Source: Pontederia crassipes
Taxonomy: Eukaryota; Streptophyta; Magnoliopsida; Commelinales; Pontederiaceae
Length of the DNA: 64,000 bases
Direction of reading: 5' to 3'
Assembly (NCBI GenBank): GCA_030549335.1
Contig: CM060188.1
Coordinates: 70,338,696-70,402,695 of the forward strand
Part shown: positions 1 to 13,500 of the stretch, piece by piece
How positions within the stretch are numbered: position 1 is the stretch's first letter
Layout of the letters: each line of letters opens with the position of its first letter
Made by a program: the position numbers and the translations under genes
The notes under the pieces: model-generated
The model's input: the letters and a program-made list of their open reading frames with translations, nothing else
Told to the model about the DNA's origin: nothing
Databases searched by the model: none

Positions 1-2235
1 CGTCGACTCGACAATGTGAAATGTTATGCTAGTGGTGTCATGACCGGTCCGGCAACTCTATTGATAAGTTTCTAAAGATAAACCTCCCCAATAAATTTAG
101 ACAAAGTTGAAGTTTGGTTAACACTACTAGAAATAAGTTTCAAGTGCGATACATCAATTTTATTTCTACTTTTCTATTTTTTCATCAATTTTACATCCTT
201 ATAAAAAAAAATCAAAGTACTAAACCATGATATCCATTTGTGGACTGGGCAAGGCATTCACTCGGAATCAATTCACTGAAGCCTTTGAGGATCATTTTCT
301 CTCTCATGTCAAAGAACATAACTAGGAGCTTATGATTCTATATCAATGAGGCATTGCAGTAGATGAGCATATGAATAAATTTTTAAACCTTGAGAAATAT
401 AAGCTTTGGAAAAGACAAAGAGGGCAAGGGTTTGAAAATTTATGAAATCCTAAATCCTAAAAACAATCCTTTAGAAGTCTAATGGAGTAATCAAGATAAC
501 CTTTAGTTGCCGTAATTATGCAAATATATTATTCGACTCGAAGGCTAACAATTATTTTTCTCTTGTGGATTTGCTAACATCTTAGGCATGGAATTATAAG
601 AGTTAAATTGATAGTTTGATATAGTAACGGCCATCAAAAATATTTCGGCCAAACATTATCTTCCAAATGTATAGTGATGGTAGAAGACATCAACCACTCG
701 AGAAACCTTTTAATACTACTAATGGTAGACTGGAATATTCTAGTGGATATATGTTGACTATCCTATCATGATGCTCACATGCTCTGTCGAGAGAAAAATT
801 AGAATTAAGAAAAGTGAATATCTCTTAATCATCTTTAAAAGAAGATCTTGATCTCATCAATTAAGGCCAACAAAATGCTAAGGACTCAGAATTCTTGGCA
901 AGTGTAGTCAAGATAGACTAACAAAAAAGCCACGGGAGATCAATGAGGTACAAGAAATTTTAAACATATTTTCTGATGAACTCTGGGTTTATCTTGAAAA
1001 AGAAAAATTGACTTTCATATTGAGCTTGTAATAGAGACAACTTCTATCACAAGATGTCATTTCAAGTGGCAGTGGCTGAAATAAAGAATTGAAGACATAC
1101 TCACAAGAGTTGCTAAGATAAAGGATTTATTCATTCGTGTCCCCATTGGATGCAACTATTTGTAGAAAGGAAAGGCTAGTCAAGATTGTGCATTAATTAT
1201 TAGATGTTAAATAAAGTCATAGTTCAAAACAAGTGTCCATTGTTTCATATGAATGACTTATTTGACCAATTGTAATTGACATTGATGTTCTTAAAATTCG
1301 ACCTAAGTGGGTATCATCGACTTTTGTTAGATGAGTAAGACATACACAAAATAATTTCTATGACCATTATGAATTTTTTGTCATGTCATTTGGACTAATG
1401 CATGCTCTTGCAACATTCATAAACTTGATGAATATGAACTTTAGACCATATATTGACAAGTTTGTCATGGTGTTCATGGATGATATCCTCATCTACTCAT
1501 CTTATTGTGAAAAACATTACCAACATTTATAATTAGTATCGGATACATTGCATCAACATCAATTGTATGCAAATTTTGTCCACTATAACAAGTCATATTT
1601 CTGCACCATATTGTGTCAAAGGATGATATATCAGTAGATTCAACAATAGTTGTAGCAATTATTAATTAAGGGAGACAAAAAACATGACTAAAATAATAAG
1701 TTTCCTTAAATTAGCCAAATATTACAAACAATTCATCCAGCATCTCTCTAAACTTGTTAGGGGATGAAGAAGCTAACACAGGAGGGTTTTATTTCATCAA
1801 CAAAGTATGAAGATAATTTCTTGAAGCTCAAGAAGAAAGGAACATTAACTCCTATGTTAATAGTACGTATAGATAGCATAGGGTATTCCATTTGTAGCAA
1901 TGTGTGTGGAACTAATTTAGAATGGGCAATGATGCATCATCGGAGAGTAGTAGTTTAAGTTTCTCTACAACTCAAGAAGCATGAGAAGAACTAATAAAAA
2001 ATGTGATTTTGTGTTGGCTGTTATTGCACTTAAATTATGACCACCTTATTTATATGGAGAAAAGTTTGAGATCTACACATATTATAAGTCTTAAATATGT
2101 AGTCTTCCGATGACAACTAAATGTGAGACAAAGAAGGTGACTAAACTTTTTGAATGACTGACTTTGGCATCTTGTACCATTCAAGGAACACCAATTTTAT
2201 TGCAGATACATTAAGTCGCAAATGAAAAAGTCTTG
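1..2235 (+). mobile_element. Ty3/gypsy retrotransposon fossil (gag to RNase H)
   Basis: Decayed Ty3/gypsy element reading left to right. Around 0.25-0.42 kb the translation resembles the gag retrotransposon domain. Reverse transcriptase is recognisable at about 1.2-1.7 kb through the words [10 protein letters not shown] and [10 protein letters not shown], the latter carrying the family's catalytic DD pair. RNase H follows at about 1.95-2.1 kb (LYGEKFEIYT), and a typical pol junction word (NFIADTLSRK) lies near 2.2 kb. No open frame of useful length remains and there are many breaks, so this is an old fossil. I could not identify its LTRs; the left part runs off the window. Confidence 0.75.
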
Positions 2236-2554
2236 TGACAAGTCTGCGTTGGCAAATGTATGCCCTAACTCAAATATGATTAATCGGAAGGTTAGATCTT
2301 GATCCAAGGATCAATTAATTGGAATCATTTTTTTTAATATGAGGAATATTATAAATTTTCTGGTCAATTAGTATAAATGTCATTAATATGAAATATTTTC
2401 ATATTAAATGTCATGAATATGAAGAGAGATGCAAAAAGGAAGTTACAAGTTATTTTCTTTATAATCATGAATGAATTTTCTCAATGGCTGTGGTTCTCTC
2501 TTCTTCTTTCCATCTAAAATTTGTGTGCAAGTTCTCTTTGATCTTGGTGTGGAC

Positions 2555-3087
2555 CAGGGCCGGCTCAAGAGCGTGAGAGGCCTAAAGTGAAATTACAAAA
2601 AAAATTAAGATAAATAAAAATATTATTATATATTTTAAAACTTTTAATATATATATATGTATATATATATTATAAAATGAATTTAAGAAGATGATAAATA
2701 AGAACTATTTTTGTTAGTGTAGTTCATCAATGCAAAAGAATAAAAATGTTGTCTACCATGTACAAGAGTAATAATATTAATGAAAAGATCAATCGAAGTA
2801 GTACTGATTTTTTATCAAAAAATCAAATATGAAAAAAATGACATATATTAAATTCAAAAGATAAGAAGACATTTAATTATGATTTAGGTAGTGAAGGTAA
2901 ATGATATTAAAAATGAAGATAAGATATATATATATATATATATGATGATTTAAATTAATAAAATATTAAAATATAAAGCCATCACAATAATTTAAAATTA
3001 TTAAATTAATATTTAATACATAATTAGGGTCCTTCGAGTGAGGCCTCAAGAAATTGCTTGAGTGGCCTCACCCTTGAGCCGGCCATG
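2555..3087. mobile_element. hAT-type non-autonomous DNA transposon (533 bp)
   Basis: The left end is CAGGGCCGGCTCAAG and the right end CTTGAGCCGGCCATG, an inverted repeat with one mismatch in the outer 12 bp. The flanking 8-mers GTGTGGAC and GTATGGAC match 7 of 8, as expected for a hAT target duplication. The CAGGGCCGGC terminus is a common plant hAT end. The interior is AT-rich with short TA runs and has no coding capacity, so it would depend on a transposase from elsewhere. The uninterrupted repeat at 17.06 kb shows the empty site. Confidence 0.8.
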
Positions 3088-6000
3088 GTATGGACTTCAT
3101 TAGAGGAATCACACTTCATATTTTGGAACGTGATCATCGTGGTGGATGCATCAATCAACCTCTTATTTTCAAGTAAAACATTCAGATATTAAGAACAAGG
3201 ATTGAATCAAATAGTTCATAAATGAATTCAGATTTAGCTGTTTAAAATCATATGAGTTTCCCACTTTACTAACACTCCTTTCCATTCTTTATAATTCCCA
3301 AATTTTAGCCGAGGAATCACAGAGGTTAAAGAAAATTTAAGCCATGAAAGAAGTACTAACAATAATTGATTTGAATTTCAAGGATTTTCAACTTTACTAA
3401 AAAGGTTGAACTACCAATCTCTTGATGAACAGATTTGTGTATTGCTTAAATATGTTTGAAACCTAACTTTTATTCATGATAATGCAAATAAACAGGTTTG
3501 AATCTGATTTTTGAGATTTCTTTTTAGATTTGGCTCTTTTGATTCATGCATGCATGCAATGCAAAATGCAACTTTTCATTTTCTAATTTTCTTTACTTTT
3601 TTCTTTTCTGTTCATGAAGTGAGCAGTAGTTCAAACTCAAGTAAAGTTTAAATTTCTTAATACAAAAAGTCAAGTTTTCCTATTTAACATAGCAGCAAAA
3701 ACTTTGATTCCATTCTAAACATCTTCTAATTTCTTACCAATTCATGAGTGTTGGCTAGTGTTACCCGCAAAAAGAAAAATTTCAGCTGAATTGAGTTCAA
3801 ATGCATTTGAATATGAACTGGATGAAGCAAAAAGATTAATAGCCAAATTGACTACTTGGTGTTGGAGTGTACTAGCTGTTATAATAAAGGATTTCTACTT
3901 AACAATGATTAGTACAAATGATAACATGAGTTGAGCTGAACTATAATGATAACCTGGATATAGACATAATATTAACTTTAAAATAGAGTTAAAACATGAT
4001 AATTGAGTTCAGAAAAGTACCAAGTTCCTCCCCCAAGCTTATTATCAGCACTGTCCTCAGTGATGAATCATCTAAGCAAAGGAGAGAGTTGGGTGGGTGT
4101 TCAACTTTTGAAATTAAATGTAGGCATGTCTTGCTCCACTTCTTCATTGAGTGTATTATTTCAGAATTTGATATCAATAATGGTTAATAGAATGAAGTCT
4201 AGATCAACTCTTCCAAATATTGAATCAAATATGTAATTAATTGGAGAATGATTAATCTAACAATCAATAAGATTCAGAAAGGGTTAAGAAATTCACTGAA
4301 ATTTGGCAAAGTTAGATTTGGACAACTGATATGAACAAGAAATCATAGTTATCATTATAATGATCATAACATGAGCTAAGTAAGAATAATTAAGATAATC
4401 AATTATCAAATGCATTTCAGTGAAAAATCAAAGACATGAGTCAAGAGTACTCCCTTTTCAGTGGTAGAAGATGTTCCTCTTTGATTTATTCCTGCAAAAA
4501 TAAAAGGATATTAGATGTAAAAGGCTCGGGTTGCCTCACAAGAAGCGCTCTACTTTAATGTCATAGGCTAGACATTGTTACAACTCTTGATGTCAAGGAG
4601 GTTTAAGTAGTATGATGTGATCAAGTAGAGATCTCAATCTATGGATAGCTTCACTAATCAAGTATGGCTCTCTTAGTTTACCAATAATTGACCTTTGTTT
4701 TTCAGTTTGATTCCCTTCTCCATTGTACCAGAAATTTACTAACTTGTCATTTCAAAACTTCTCATCTATGACATCTGAATCTCCTGAATCATCATCTTAT
4801 TTAAGCAGCCATTTCTTCAATGGCCTATTAAAATGCAACATTGTTGGAAGATCTTTGAGCTCTTGGTTTCATCTTTTAGTAGGCAAACAATGATCTTCCT
4901 TCATTGAATGTTCCATTCCTTCTACAAATTTGAATTCTGCTACAGCCTCCTCTATTTGGAAAGAAATTTTTTCTGCTTTTGTATCCTCTTTGGCCATTTC
5001 AGTCTCATCATGTGGCTTTCCTGTAATAACTTGATCGCTTATGAGTGGGTCTTCAATGTGATTCATTGTTGGTATCATTGGAGTAACTTTTGCAACTTCA
5101 TGAGTGGCTTGTTCTTTAAGTGTGACAACTTCCATCTCAACTTCAGCCTCCATGAGCACCTCTTTCTTTTCATATATCTCTCTCAATTTTCATCTTCATT
5201 TCTTGAATTTTTTCTTTCAAATGGGCAGATTAGATTTGTGGAGTTTCTGAACTAGACTGTAGAAAAATTTTAGCCTTCAATGCTTGATATTTAGCTCGAA
5301 GAACACCTACTGCCATACATAGTTTTTCCAAGGTTGTAGTTTGCTTTTCCTGTCGCCTCATGAAGTTCTCCAACATAATCTCCAGTCTTAACTTTTCTAT
5401 GGATTGATTAAGTGTTTGCTGATTAAGTTGCAACTTGAAATTCTGACACTTGACCTTGATTGTGATGATAATAATAATGATTTTGTGAGTCATAAACATA
5501 AGGATTGCTGCTTAAGAAATCTTGCTCAGGATTCCATTAATTTGAAACATAACGACTACTAGTTGAGAAGTCTTCCTCTCGATTCCAGTAATTTAAACTT
5601 TCATGACCATGTGAGGCATACATGTAAGCATTAGAGGGCTGTTGAAATTGTGATGATCCTTGATTGCAGTGAACTTGTGATGGTTCTTCAACATCAAAAT
5701 CATATTTTTGAAGAGTTTTGAACACAATATCTTCAACTATAGAGTCTAATTCATACTGGTTGATTGACATTTCACTAAATTGATAATAGTCTTGGGGCCA
5801 AGTCTGTCAACTCATATCGATCTATTCCTCTTTCTATCTTAGAAATGAAATTCAGAATTTTTTGCACTCTTGCAACTTGTTATACAATGAGGTTAAGTGC
5901 AAAGACATCAAAAGCAGGAGTAAACATGAAATGAAACAAATATTAAGATAAGATGATAAGATTGAGAAGAAAAAGAAAATTCTAAAAAGGACTAATCTAA

Positions 6001-6176
6001 TAAGAAAAATGATAGACAAAATAGGACTGAATATAAATAATGGAATGTGATATAAACAGTGATTGTATAAGAAAAACAAAGGTAAATATAGACAAAAGCT
6101 AAACTAAAGAAAAGAAAATAACTGCTGAAAAGTAGACTAATCTAAACTATAGAAAGTGAATCTAATCATCCTCAAA

Positions 6177-6194
6177 TCCCCGACAACGGCGCCA
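6177..6194 (-). other. Primer-binding site of the LTR derivative
   Basis: Read on the minus strand, the 18 bases begin TGGCGCC and end GGGGA. They lie six bases inside the inner edge of the right LTR. This motif is the usual tRNA primer site of Tat/Athila-type Ty3/gypsy elements and fixes the element's orientation as right to left. Confidence 0.7.
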
Positions 6195-6200
6195 AAAACT

Positions 6201-7802
6201 TGATGTGATTTGTGTGGAGTGTGATTAATGGACTGATTTATAGCACATAATTGAAAATGCAACTAAATAATATATGGTCTAAACTCCTCACTTCACTAAA
6301 CTGCAAGTGCACAGATCAGAGTAGTAGACTCGAATGTCGTATCCACAGTGATTTGAAACTAAAGATTCACTAACTAATTTAGATTAATCCTAAACTAAAT
6401 TAACTCTTTTTGGTGTTTTTAAGTGACTAATATAACATATACGAAATGTTCTCTTAGAAAAGGGGTTCATCTAATTCTGCTATGGATTGGATTAGAACAA
6501 CTTAGCAATACAAATCAAACTAGATTCAACCTATAAAGATTGCTCTCACAGTGCATTAAAATTAAAACTAAGTATCATACTTTCATATGAATATTAGTTA
6601 GATTGATTCAACAAGGGTTTCCACTGATATTAGATTATCATGAAACCTCTAGCTCAATGCATAAATACAATCAAATCCATAATTAGTGCTGATGTTCTTG
6701 ATTTATCTCTAAACAACAAGGGAATCTAAAATCAACCTCTCTGCTGTCATTCCAATACGAGATTCACTTCAACAAAAGTAAATGGATCCATTCTCAGCAT
6801 GGATTACTTAGAACTAGGAAATCAACTCAACAGAAATCACAATTGAAAACAAATCCAGAAAGTTAATGTTCTTGATTCATTTCTGAATAACAAGAGAATA
6901 TAGAATCAGTCTCTCAGTTGTCATTACTAGATGAGATTCACATTAGCAAGAAGTAAAATGATGCATTCAGATCTTGACAAGGATAAAACTAAAAAACAAA
7001 TGGTAATGCTCTTGACTCATTTCTGAGCAAGAAAGAATCAAACATCAACTTCTCAATTGCCATTGTAAAATAGGATTCACATCAACATAGAACTGATTTG
7101 AAAACATTCAGAAAATGCACTAACATCAATGGCAAAAGTGTTGTTCAATCATTCATCCATAAATAGAAATTAAACTACTATCATATCCTAAGAGAACTAA
7201 GATTTAACTCCTTATAAATGATAAAAACAATAGAAATCAGGTGAGGAACAGAATCATAAACATCCTAAACATAAAGAAGAAGAAAGTCCCCAGCTCCCAA
7301 AACTCTAGCAATCAAGAACTCAGCCTCTAGCCAAATGGCTAGGAGAGGAGATCCCCCATTTGCTCTTCAACATTCCCTTTATATATGGGATTATCATCAC
7401 CCTTTGATCATTATTAGAACCTTCCATTACATTTGATTTTGCCACCTGTCCCTAGTCCTCTTTTTGCTTTTGTGCTGAGAAAGATTCCTTTCCCATTGCT
7501 GTTGGCAGCTTGCATTGTGATCCCTTCATACTTTTCCAGCAAGATTGTTTGTCTCTTGTGCTTGATTTTGATGCTGCAAGAACATGAACAACAATCATTT
7601 TACTCAAATGAAAATTAGACAAATAAAAACTAAATCAGTATATTATTCAGCTCAAATGTGCAAATGTAGGATAAAATTATGCTAAGAAGATAAATGCATG
7701 TAGATTAGGCATAATTATCATAATATGAACATTTGATGGCTTATATACACATGAATTGAGATGAAAAATGAGTAAAAATGTAGTATGATCAGCTAGTGAT
7801 TA
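6201..7802 (-). repeat. Right (5') LTR of the 3.2-7.8 kb element
   Basis: The LTR starts (plus strand) TGATGTGATTTGTG and ends at TAGTGATTA next to the CCTCT duplication. It shares layout and words with the solo LTR at 12.68 kb: a TGCAAGT(G/A)...CA block, then ATGTCGTATCCACAGTGATT soon after the start, a middle of repeated phrases about clear-cut lengths (TTGATTCATTTCTGAA, CTCTCAG), and a GATCAGCTAGTGATTA-type end. The two LTRs therefore belong to one family. Length is about 1.6 kb. Confidence 0.6.
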
Positions 7803-7812
7803 CCTCTTCAAA

Positions 7813-8466
7813 GGCTTTGTTTGGCAACATTAAAATTAGCATTTAGCGGCTGTTCAAACGCTAATTTTTTATTTGGTAAATGAAAAATAAGTAGCGTTTA
7901 GTATTTCATACCAAAATATTGAAAAGTTACTTCTACTAGCGTTTAGCATTTAGAGGTTAGTATTTTATATTTTTTTCCAATTTTACCCTTATTTAAATTT
8001 ATTATTTCTTTCTAACTTATATTATTATTTTCTTAATTTTATTTTATAATTATTTAACTATATTTCTTTTTATATTCATGCTTAATTAATTACAAGTTAT
8101 TTATATGTTAACAATGAATAAAAAAAGTTCACAATTAACATTTATATCATGGGTGCACTATATAAAATTTATTGTCAATATAAATTTCTATATTTTTTTT
8201 TAAAAATTAGTTGTGAAATTTTATTTTATTTAACTAAGATACAAATATTTAATTTATTGTATTATAATAGAATTTGTAGTGCTTAAATTAAATAATTTGT
8301 CGTATGTCTAATTATGTTATTTTATATTCATCAACTAATTCTACCGTTAAATTTATCAAACACTTATTTGTTATAACATCTAACCACTAATCACCATCCG
8401 TCACCCGCTATCCGCTAGTTGAACCGCTATTCGCTTGTCAAACCGCTAATAATGTCGAACAGAACC
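7813..8466. mobile_element. Tourist-like (PIF/Harbinger) MITE, copy 1 (654 bp)
   Basis: The ends GGCTTTGTTTGGCAACATTA and TAATGTCGAACAGAACC form an imperfect inverted repeat of the GG..TTGTTTGG type used by Tourist elements. The flanking trinucleotide is AAA on both sides. The interior is AT-rich and non-coding. A second copy at 63.0-63.6 kb matches for several hundred bases, for example TATGTTAACAATGAATAAAA and AAAATTTATTGTCAATATAA. Absence from the 17.06 kb repeat gives the empty site. Confidence 0.7.
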
Positions 8467-8583
8467 AAAATGAGAACTTGTCTGGTATAAATCTAATCTT
8501 TAACTTTATGTTGAATTGAATTCTATAGAGTAGTTATAGCATGTTTTAAATAAGAAAATGAGTTTTGAAATCTTATCTTTTAG

Positions 8584-9060
8584 TAATATTAGAGCAAGCT
8601 TGGAACTGTTTATTAAATATTAAAAATAGATTCGATCTATCATTATATATTATTTTAAATCTGATTTTTTTATGTAAGCGAGTTACATAAAATTTATTTG
8701 AGATCAGACTTTCTTAAATTCTTATATGAAATCAATTTTATTTATTTTATTCTATGTAAATGACTTCACCTAAGAATAATTTGAAAATTAGATTTTATTA
8801 GTATAAAATGGTTCACATAAAATTTTTTGTAAAATAATTTGCACAATATTTTGTGTAAGTTTTTTTTTTATAATTTTATACTTATATATTTGTAAATGGT
8901 TTAATGTTGGTGTTCCTTACTTATTTTCTATCTTTTACATCAATTTTCATCCAACGATTCATGATTAAATCTATAAAAAACAAGATGAAGTAGTGAACAC
9001 CTTCATTTTATTCATTTGTTGTAAACGAGTTTATACACACACATATAACATATTTAAAAC
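8584..9060. other. AT-rich intergenic DNA, nothing recognised
   Basis: Low-complexity AT-rich sequence without open frames, inverted repeats at its edges or recognisable gene similarity. Confidence 0.5.
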
Positions 9061-9069
9061 AGACTACCG

Positions 9070-9400
9070 GAGACGTGCAACAGCAGTTGTGCAGCCTCGG
9101 TTGCTAAGCGGTGACCGCGAGGCTGTCGTGTAGGCTCTGCCGTTGAGCGATTGTCGTGCATCCTCGGCCATAGAGCATCTCGACGGAGGCCGCGTGAAAT
9201 GTCACGCGGTCTTGGCTGGTGTCACGCAACTACGTCCACGCGACGGTCTTTGCCGGACTGTCATGCGGCCTCAGCCGCCATGGGGTTCGACGACGCCCCT
9301 ATGAACTGTCGCGAGACCTTTGCCGCTAGAGGGCAACTGCACGAGAGTCATGGGTCCTCAGCCACCAAGCAGTGGCCGCTCAGAGACTAACCCAACCGGG
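9070..9400. repeat. GC-rich imperfect minisatellite
   Basis: A GC-rich block in an AT-rich neighbourhood built from degenerate copies of a 30-45-bp unit with the consensus pieces CTGTCGTGCGGCCTCGGCCG and CTAAGCGG. About seven or eight variant units can be seen, such as GTGCAGCCTCGGTTGCTAAG, GTCGTGCATCCTCGGCCA and GTCATGCGGCCTCAGCCGCC. The 79-residue open frame at 9151-9390 is a by-product of the repeat. A run of ACCGGTTCGGTTC-like words follows at 9.39-9.47 kb. Confidence 0.6.
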
Positions 9401-9480
9401 TTACGGTAAGCCGGTTGGTTTACAATTGGTTCGATTTGACCGAACCTAAACCGGTTCGGTTCAGAGAGAACCATTTTTTT

Positions 9481-10555
9481 AAAAGTAAAAAAAAAACTTA
9501 TGACCCATTAGATGGGCCTTAGTAGTCAGCCCAATTGTAGAGCTGTTTTGCAATTTTTTATTCTATTTATTTTTATTTTAGCTATAATGCTATAATAAAT
9601 TATTTTAAGATTATTTTTAAAAAAATTATGATTATTTTTTTATAAAAATATAAATAATTTTAATATTAATTTTTAATTTAAAAGTATTGTCTTATTACGT
9701 CATAAAATTTGCATATATTGTTGATTGTTTGTGACTTAATTATGGTGAAATTATTATTGGTAATAATTTATGATGTGATCATGTGATGCCATTGCTATTT
9801 AAACAAGGTCTTTGATGAAAATGTTACAAATAATTTTATTTGAGGCTTGCATGTTCTCTTTATTTCCATTTAAATATATATAAGAAGTTTGCGTGCTTCC
9901 TATTCTATGTAAATTTGCTAGAATAAATTAGGCTTGCAACATTGGAGGCATCCAAAAGTGGGAGGATAATTCAAATCAAATTATAGATGATGTAAAATCC
10001 AAGTCCAAATACCAATATTCACTTGTAATTAGTGAAATATAATTTGAAACTTAAAATATTAAATGTATTGAAATGAATCATATCAACTTTGCTCATATTA
10101 TTGGGGGTTAATATGATTTGTATTTCCTCTTCACTAGACCGATGGGTCAAACTTAGAAAATTTATTTTTCTTAAATCCTATTAGGGTGTGGATTATAAGT
10201 TGGAGACTAAAGTATGATTAGGAATATGATCAAATTGTTGAGATTGGAAAGGAATGATATCCCCTACCACAAAATTATTTCATTTAAATCCTATTAGGGT
10301 ACGATGAATAATTAATGTGGATCCCAATTCTCACTAAAAGAAAAAATTTCTTTTATATTTGTGCATGGGAATTCACAATATTAGTGAGAACCGCCATTAA
10401 ATACAAGCCCAAATTTAATGGTGTTTTTTCTTGTAAACATGCATATTATGATATTATTATATTTGTTGTTGTTAGATCAAAATATTTGCTTTATCTCAAA
10501 ACCTCATCAAGCTGATATGATCAAAAAAAGTCGATAGGAGGTGGATCATACCCTA
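9481..10555. other. AT-rich stretch, possibly left flank or LTR of the copia fossil
   Basis: No gene is seen. The phrase TTAAATCCTATTAGGGT occurs twice (about 10.17 and 10.28 kb), which hints at LTR or leader sequence of the copia element that starts just after it. No primer-binding site was recognised, so this remains open. Confidence 0.3.
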
Positions 10556-13500
10556 GCCTCTCAAAAGGATATAGAGGATGAAGACAAATTGCTTGAAAAT
10601 GATGATGAAGCCAAATGTCTTATTCTTGCATCCATGTCTAGTGTGCTTCAATAGAAGTATGAAAATATTGATCATGTCACTGCCATGATTGGTCAACTAC
10701 TTAAATCATGTGATGAAAAATCTCATGCTAGAAGATTCAAAATGTCAATAGAATTGTTCTCTATGAAACTGCACGAAGGAGACACTGCTAATGATCATGT
10801 TCTTAAAATGATCAATTTAATTAATGAATTAAGAGGTCACAATTGGAAAGGAATTAAGTATTGCCTTAATTCTTTCTTCTTTGCCTCAATCATATGGACA
10901 ATGCATTATGAATTTTCATATACAAAAACAAGAACCATATGTACTCCACGTGCTAAAAGTAATTGAAAATTACATAAAGAAAGGTTCTTCATGATTATCT
11001 ACAGTAATGTTGATTGATATCTTATCCCAATTTGCTCCACCACATAGTCGACAAACTAATGTTGTTTTTTAAAGAAGAAATCAAACTTTGTCATATGGTG
11101 TGATCAATAATGTCATACACCAATCTTCCAATTTCATTTTCGGGTTATGTATTAGAAATTGTTGTTTACTTGCTAAATAGAGTACCTATCAAAGTTGTTC
11201 CTAAAACACCATATAAGACATGGTATAATAGAAAACTCAAGCTTAAACATGTTAGAATTTGAGGTTCTCTAACTTTTATAGAGAAAATATGAACAAATAA
11301 ATTAGACGTTAGAGCCAAGAAGGGTAGATTTGTGGGATATCCTAAAGATAGTTTATGATATTATTTTTATATGCATGAACAAACGATGATTGTGTCAAGG
11401 CATGCCACATTCCTTGAACAAGAATTTGTATCACAAGAGGATAGCGGGAGCACATTAGAATTTAAAGAAATTCAAGACCCACAAATTAACTCTGACATTC
11501 CTCAAATTCTCTTTTCCCAATAGTGTAACTCATGATGAACTTTCATCTAGTACATAGTGCACGATCTCTACATAAATCCTTTGGAGTACCAAAACCAGAA
11601 AGATGGTATGGAATATTTGTCGAGATACAAAATCATTTGAAAACTTTTCTCATAGAGGATCAAGACCCATTATCTTATAAAGAGGTTTTGTTTGACAAAG
11701 ATTTGAGAAAATGGCAAGAAACTATGAAGTCAGAAATTAACACTATGCATGAAAATAATGAATGGACATTAGTAGATCCTACAAATGGAGTAAAATACAT
11801 TGGATGCAAATGAATCTACAAAAGAAAAATTGGATCAGATGGTAATGTTAACACTTATAAGGCAAGATTGATTGCAAAAGGATATACTCAAAGACTTAGC
11901 ATTGACTTTGATGAAACATTTGTTTCGGTTGCTATGATAAAATCCATCCACATAATACTTGCCATAGATGCATACAATGATTATAGAATTTAGTAAATGG
12001 ATGTAAAGTTTGCATTGTTTTTAATGGTATTATTCAAGAAGATATTTACATGGAACAACCAAAGGGATTTGAATCTTATGACAAACATAAAATATGCAAG
12101 TTACAAAGGCCATTTATGAACTAAAGCAAGCTTCCTGACAATGAAACAATAAATTCAATGAAGCAATCACAACATTTGGCTATATTAAAAACTTTGATGA
12201 ACCGTGTGTTACAAAAAGGTTAGTGGGAGCAACATAGTCTCCTTTATTATCTATGTTGATGTTTCTACTCATTGAAAATGATGTAAAGACACTCCAGTCA
12301 GTTAAGTAATGAATATCCAATAAATTCTCCATGAAGGATTTGGATGAAGCTACCTATATTATAGGCACAAAGATCTAAAGAGATAGATCTAAAAGAATAA
12401 TAGGTCTTTCTCAATCCACGTATATTGAAAAATACTAAAGTGTTTAAAAATTCAAGAAGAGGATTATTACAATTTAGACATGGATTACACCTCTCCAAAA
12501 ATGTGACCTCATAATGTTGAAAAAAAAGAACAAATGGAAAATGTTCCATATCCTTCAACTATCGAAGGCATTATGCATGTCATGATGTCACTCACTCATG
12601 CTATTTGTGTAACTAACAAATATCAATTGAATCTAGGTTTAGAACATTGGATTGTTCTTAAGAATATCCTTAAGTACTTGATAGTGACATTGAGGAGTGT
12701 AGTGATAATTTGCTGATTTTGGGGTCAAATTCCAAATTTTTCAATTTTTGACTTAACTCCCTAATTCACTCTCTACTGCAAGTATACATGTCAATTATAG
12801 TCTACTCAAATGTCGTATTCACAGTGATTTGAAGCCAAAAACTCCCTAAAACAATCTAGACTAGCCCTAACTAAAGTTACAATTCCAAGAAATTGAAGGA
12901 AGATGAAAAACGATTTCTATAAGTGACTAAAATGATAGCTGTTTTTGGATTTTTGGAAATTTATCAAAACTGAATTGTAAATGCTAAACTAAAAGCTAAA
13001 AGAGTTTATCTATCAATGAGGAAGGTTCTCCTAGGAGTTGGGGTTCATCTAATTTAATTATGGATGGAATGGAACAAGTTATCAATATATTGTCAATTTT
13101 AACTCTACTTGAAAATGAGCTGTTATCACAGCAATATAAACCATAACTAATTATCATATTCTCATATGATTGATTAGCTAAGTTAAATTAGAAAAGGTCC
13201 TCACTGAAATCAAGTCAACATTAAGCTCAAAATTTAGTTCCTTGCTGAATTTCAATAATTTAGTGAAATCTGAAATGATAACATTCAATTACACTTTGAA
13301 AACGAGGGAAATGCTTCAATCAACTAAACATGAATGAAATCAATCCAATATTAGTGCAAATACTTCTTGGTTTATCTCTAAACTACAAGAGAATTTTAAA
13401 TCAGCCTCTCAGCTGCAAATTAAAATGAAATCCACATTTTCACTAATGATGGAAGAAATTAGCACCTACATTACATATGGGAATTCAGCAATGTCATTGC

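Larger units (their letters stand above)
3164..7802 (-). mobile_element. LTR-retrotransposon derivative with gag-like interior
   Basis: This insertion is bounded by a perfect 5-bp duplication CCTCT (3159-3163 and 7803-7807), and the empty-site repeat at 17.45 kb reads once through CCTCT. A primer-binding site on the minus strand at 6177-6194 (TGGCGCCGTTGTCGGGGA) is typical of Tat/Athila-type gypsy elements. Only short minus-strand open segments remain (about 4.87-5.77 kb), encoding acidic, glutamine-rich, coiled-coil-like protein; no pol domain is recognisable. It resembles large retrotransposon derivatives that rely on partner elements. Only the right LTR could be recognised. It is broken. 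Confidence 0.55.
2247..8583 (+). repeat. LTR-like repeat, copy A, split by three later insertions
   Basis: Four blocks (about 2247-2554, 3096-3163, 7803-7812 and 8467-8583) match in order the uninterrupted repeat at 17061-17576. Shared words include CATATTAAATGTCATGAATA, AAAAAGGAAGTTACAAGTT and TTAGAGGAATC. The uninterrupted copy begins TGTTGGAAAATGTATTCCC after a purine-rich stretch, which resembles the start of many monocot copia LTRs. The gaps between the blocks are filled by a hAT element, an LTR-element derivative and a Tourist-like MITE, each annotated separately. Identity as an LTR is an inference; the block-wise homology is visible. Confidence 0.6.
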
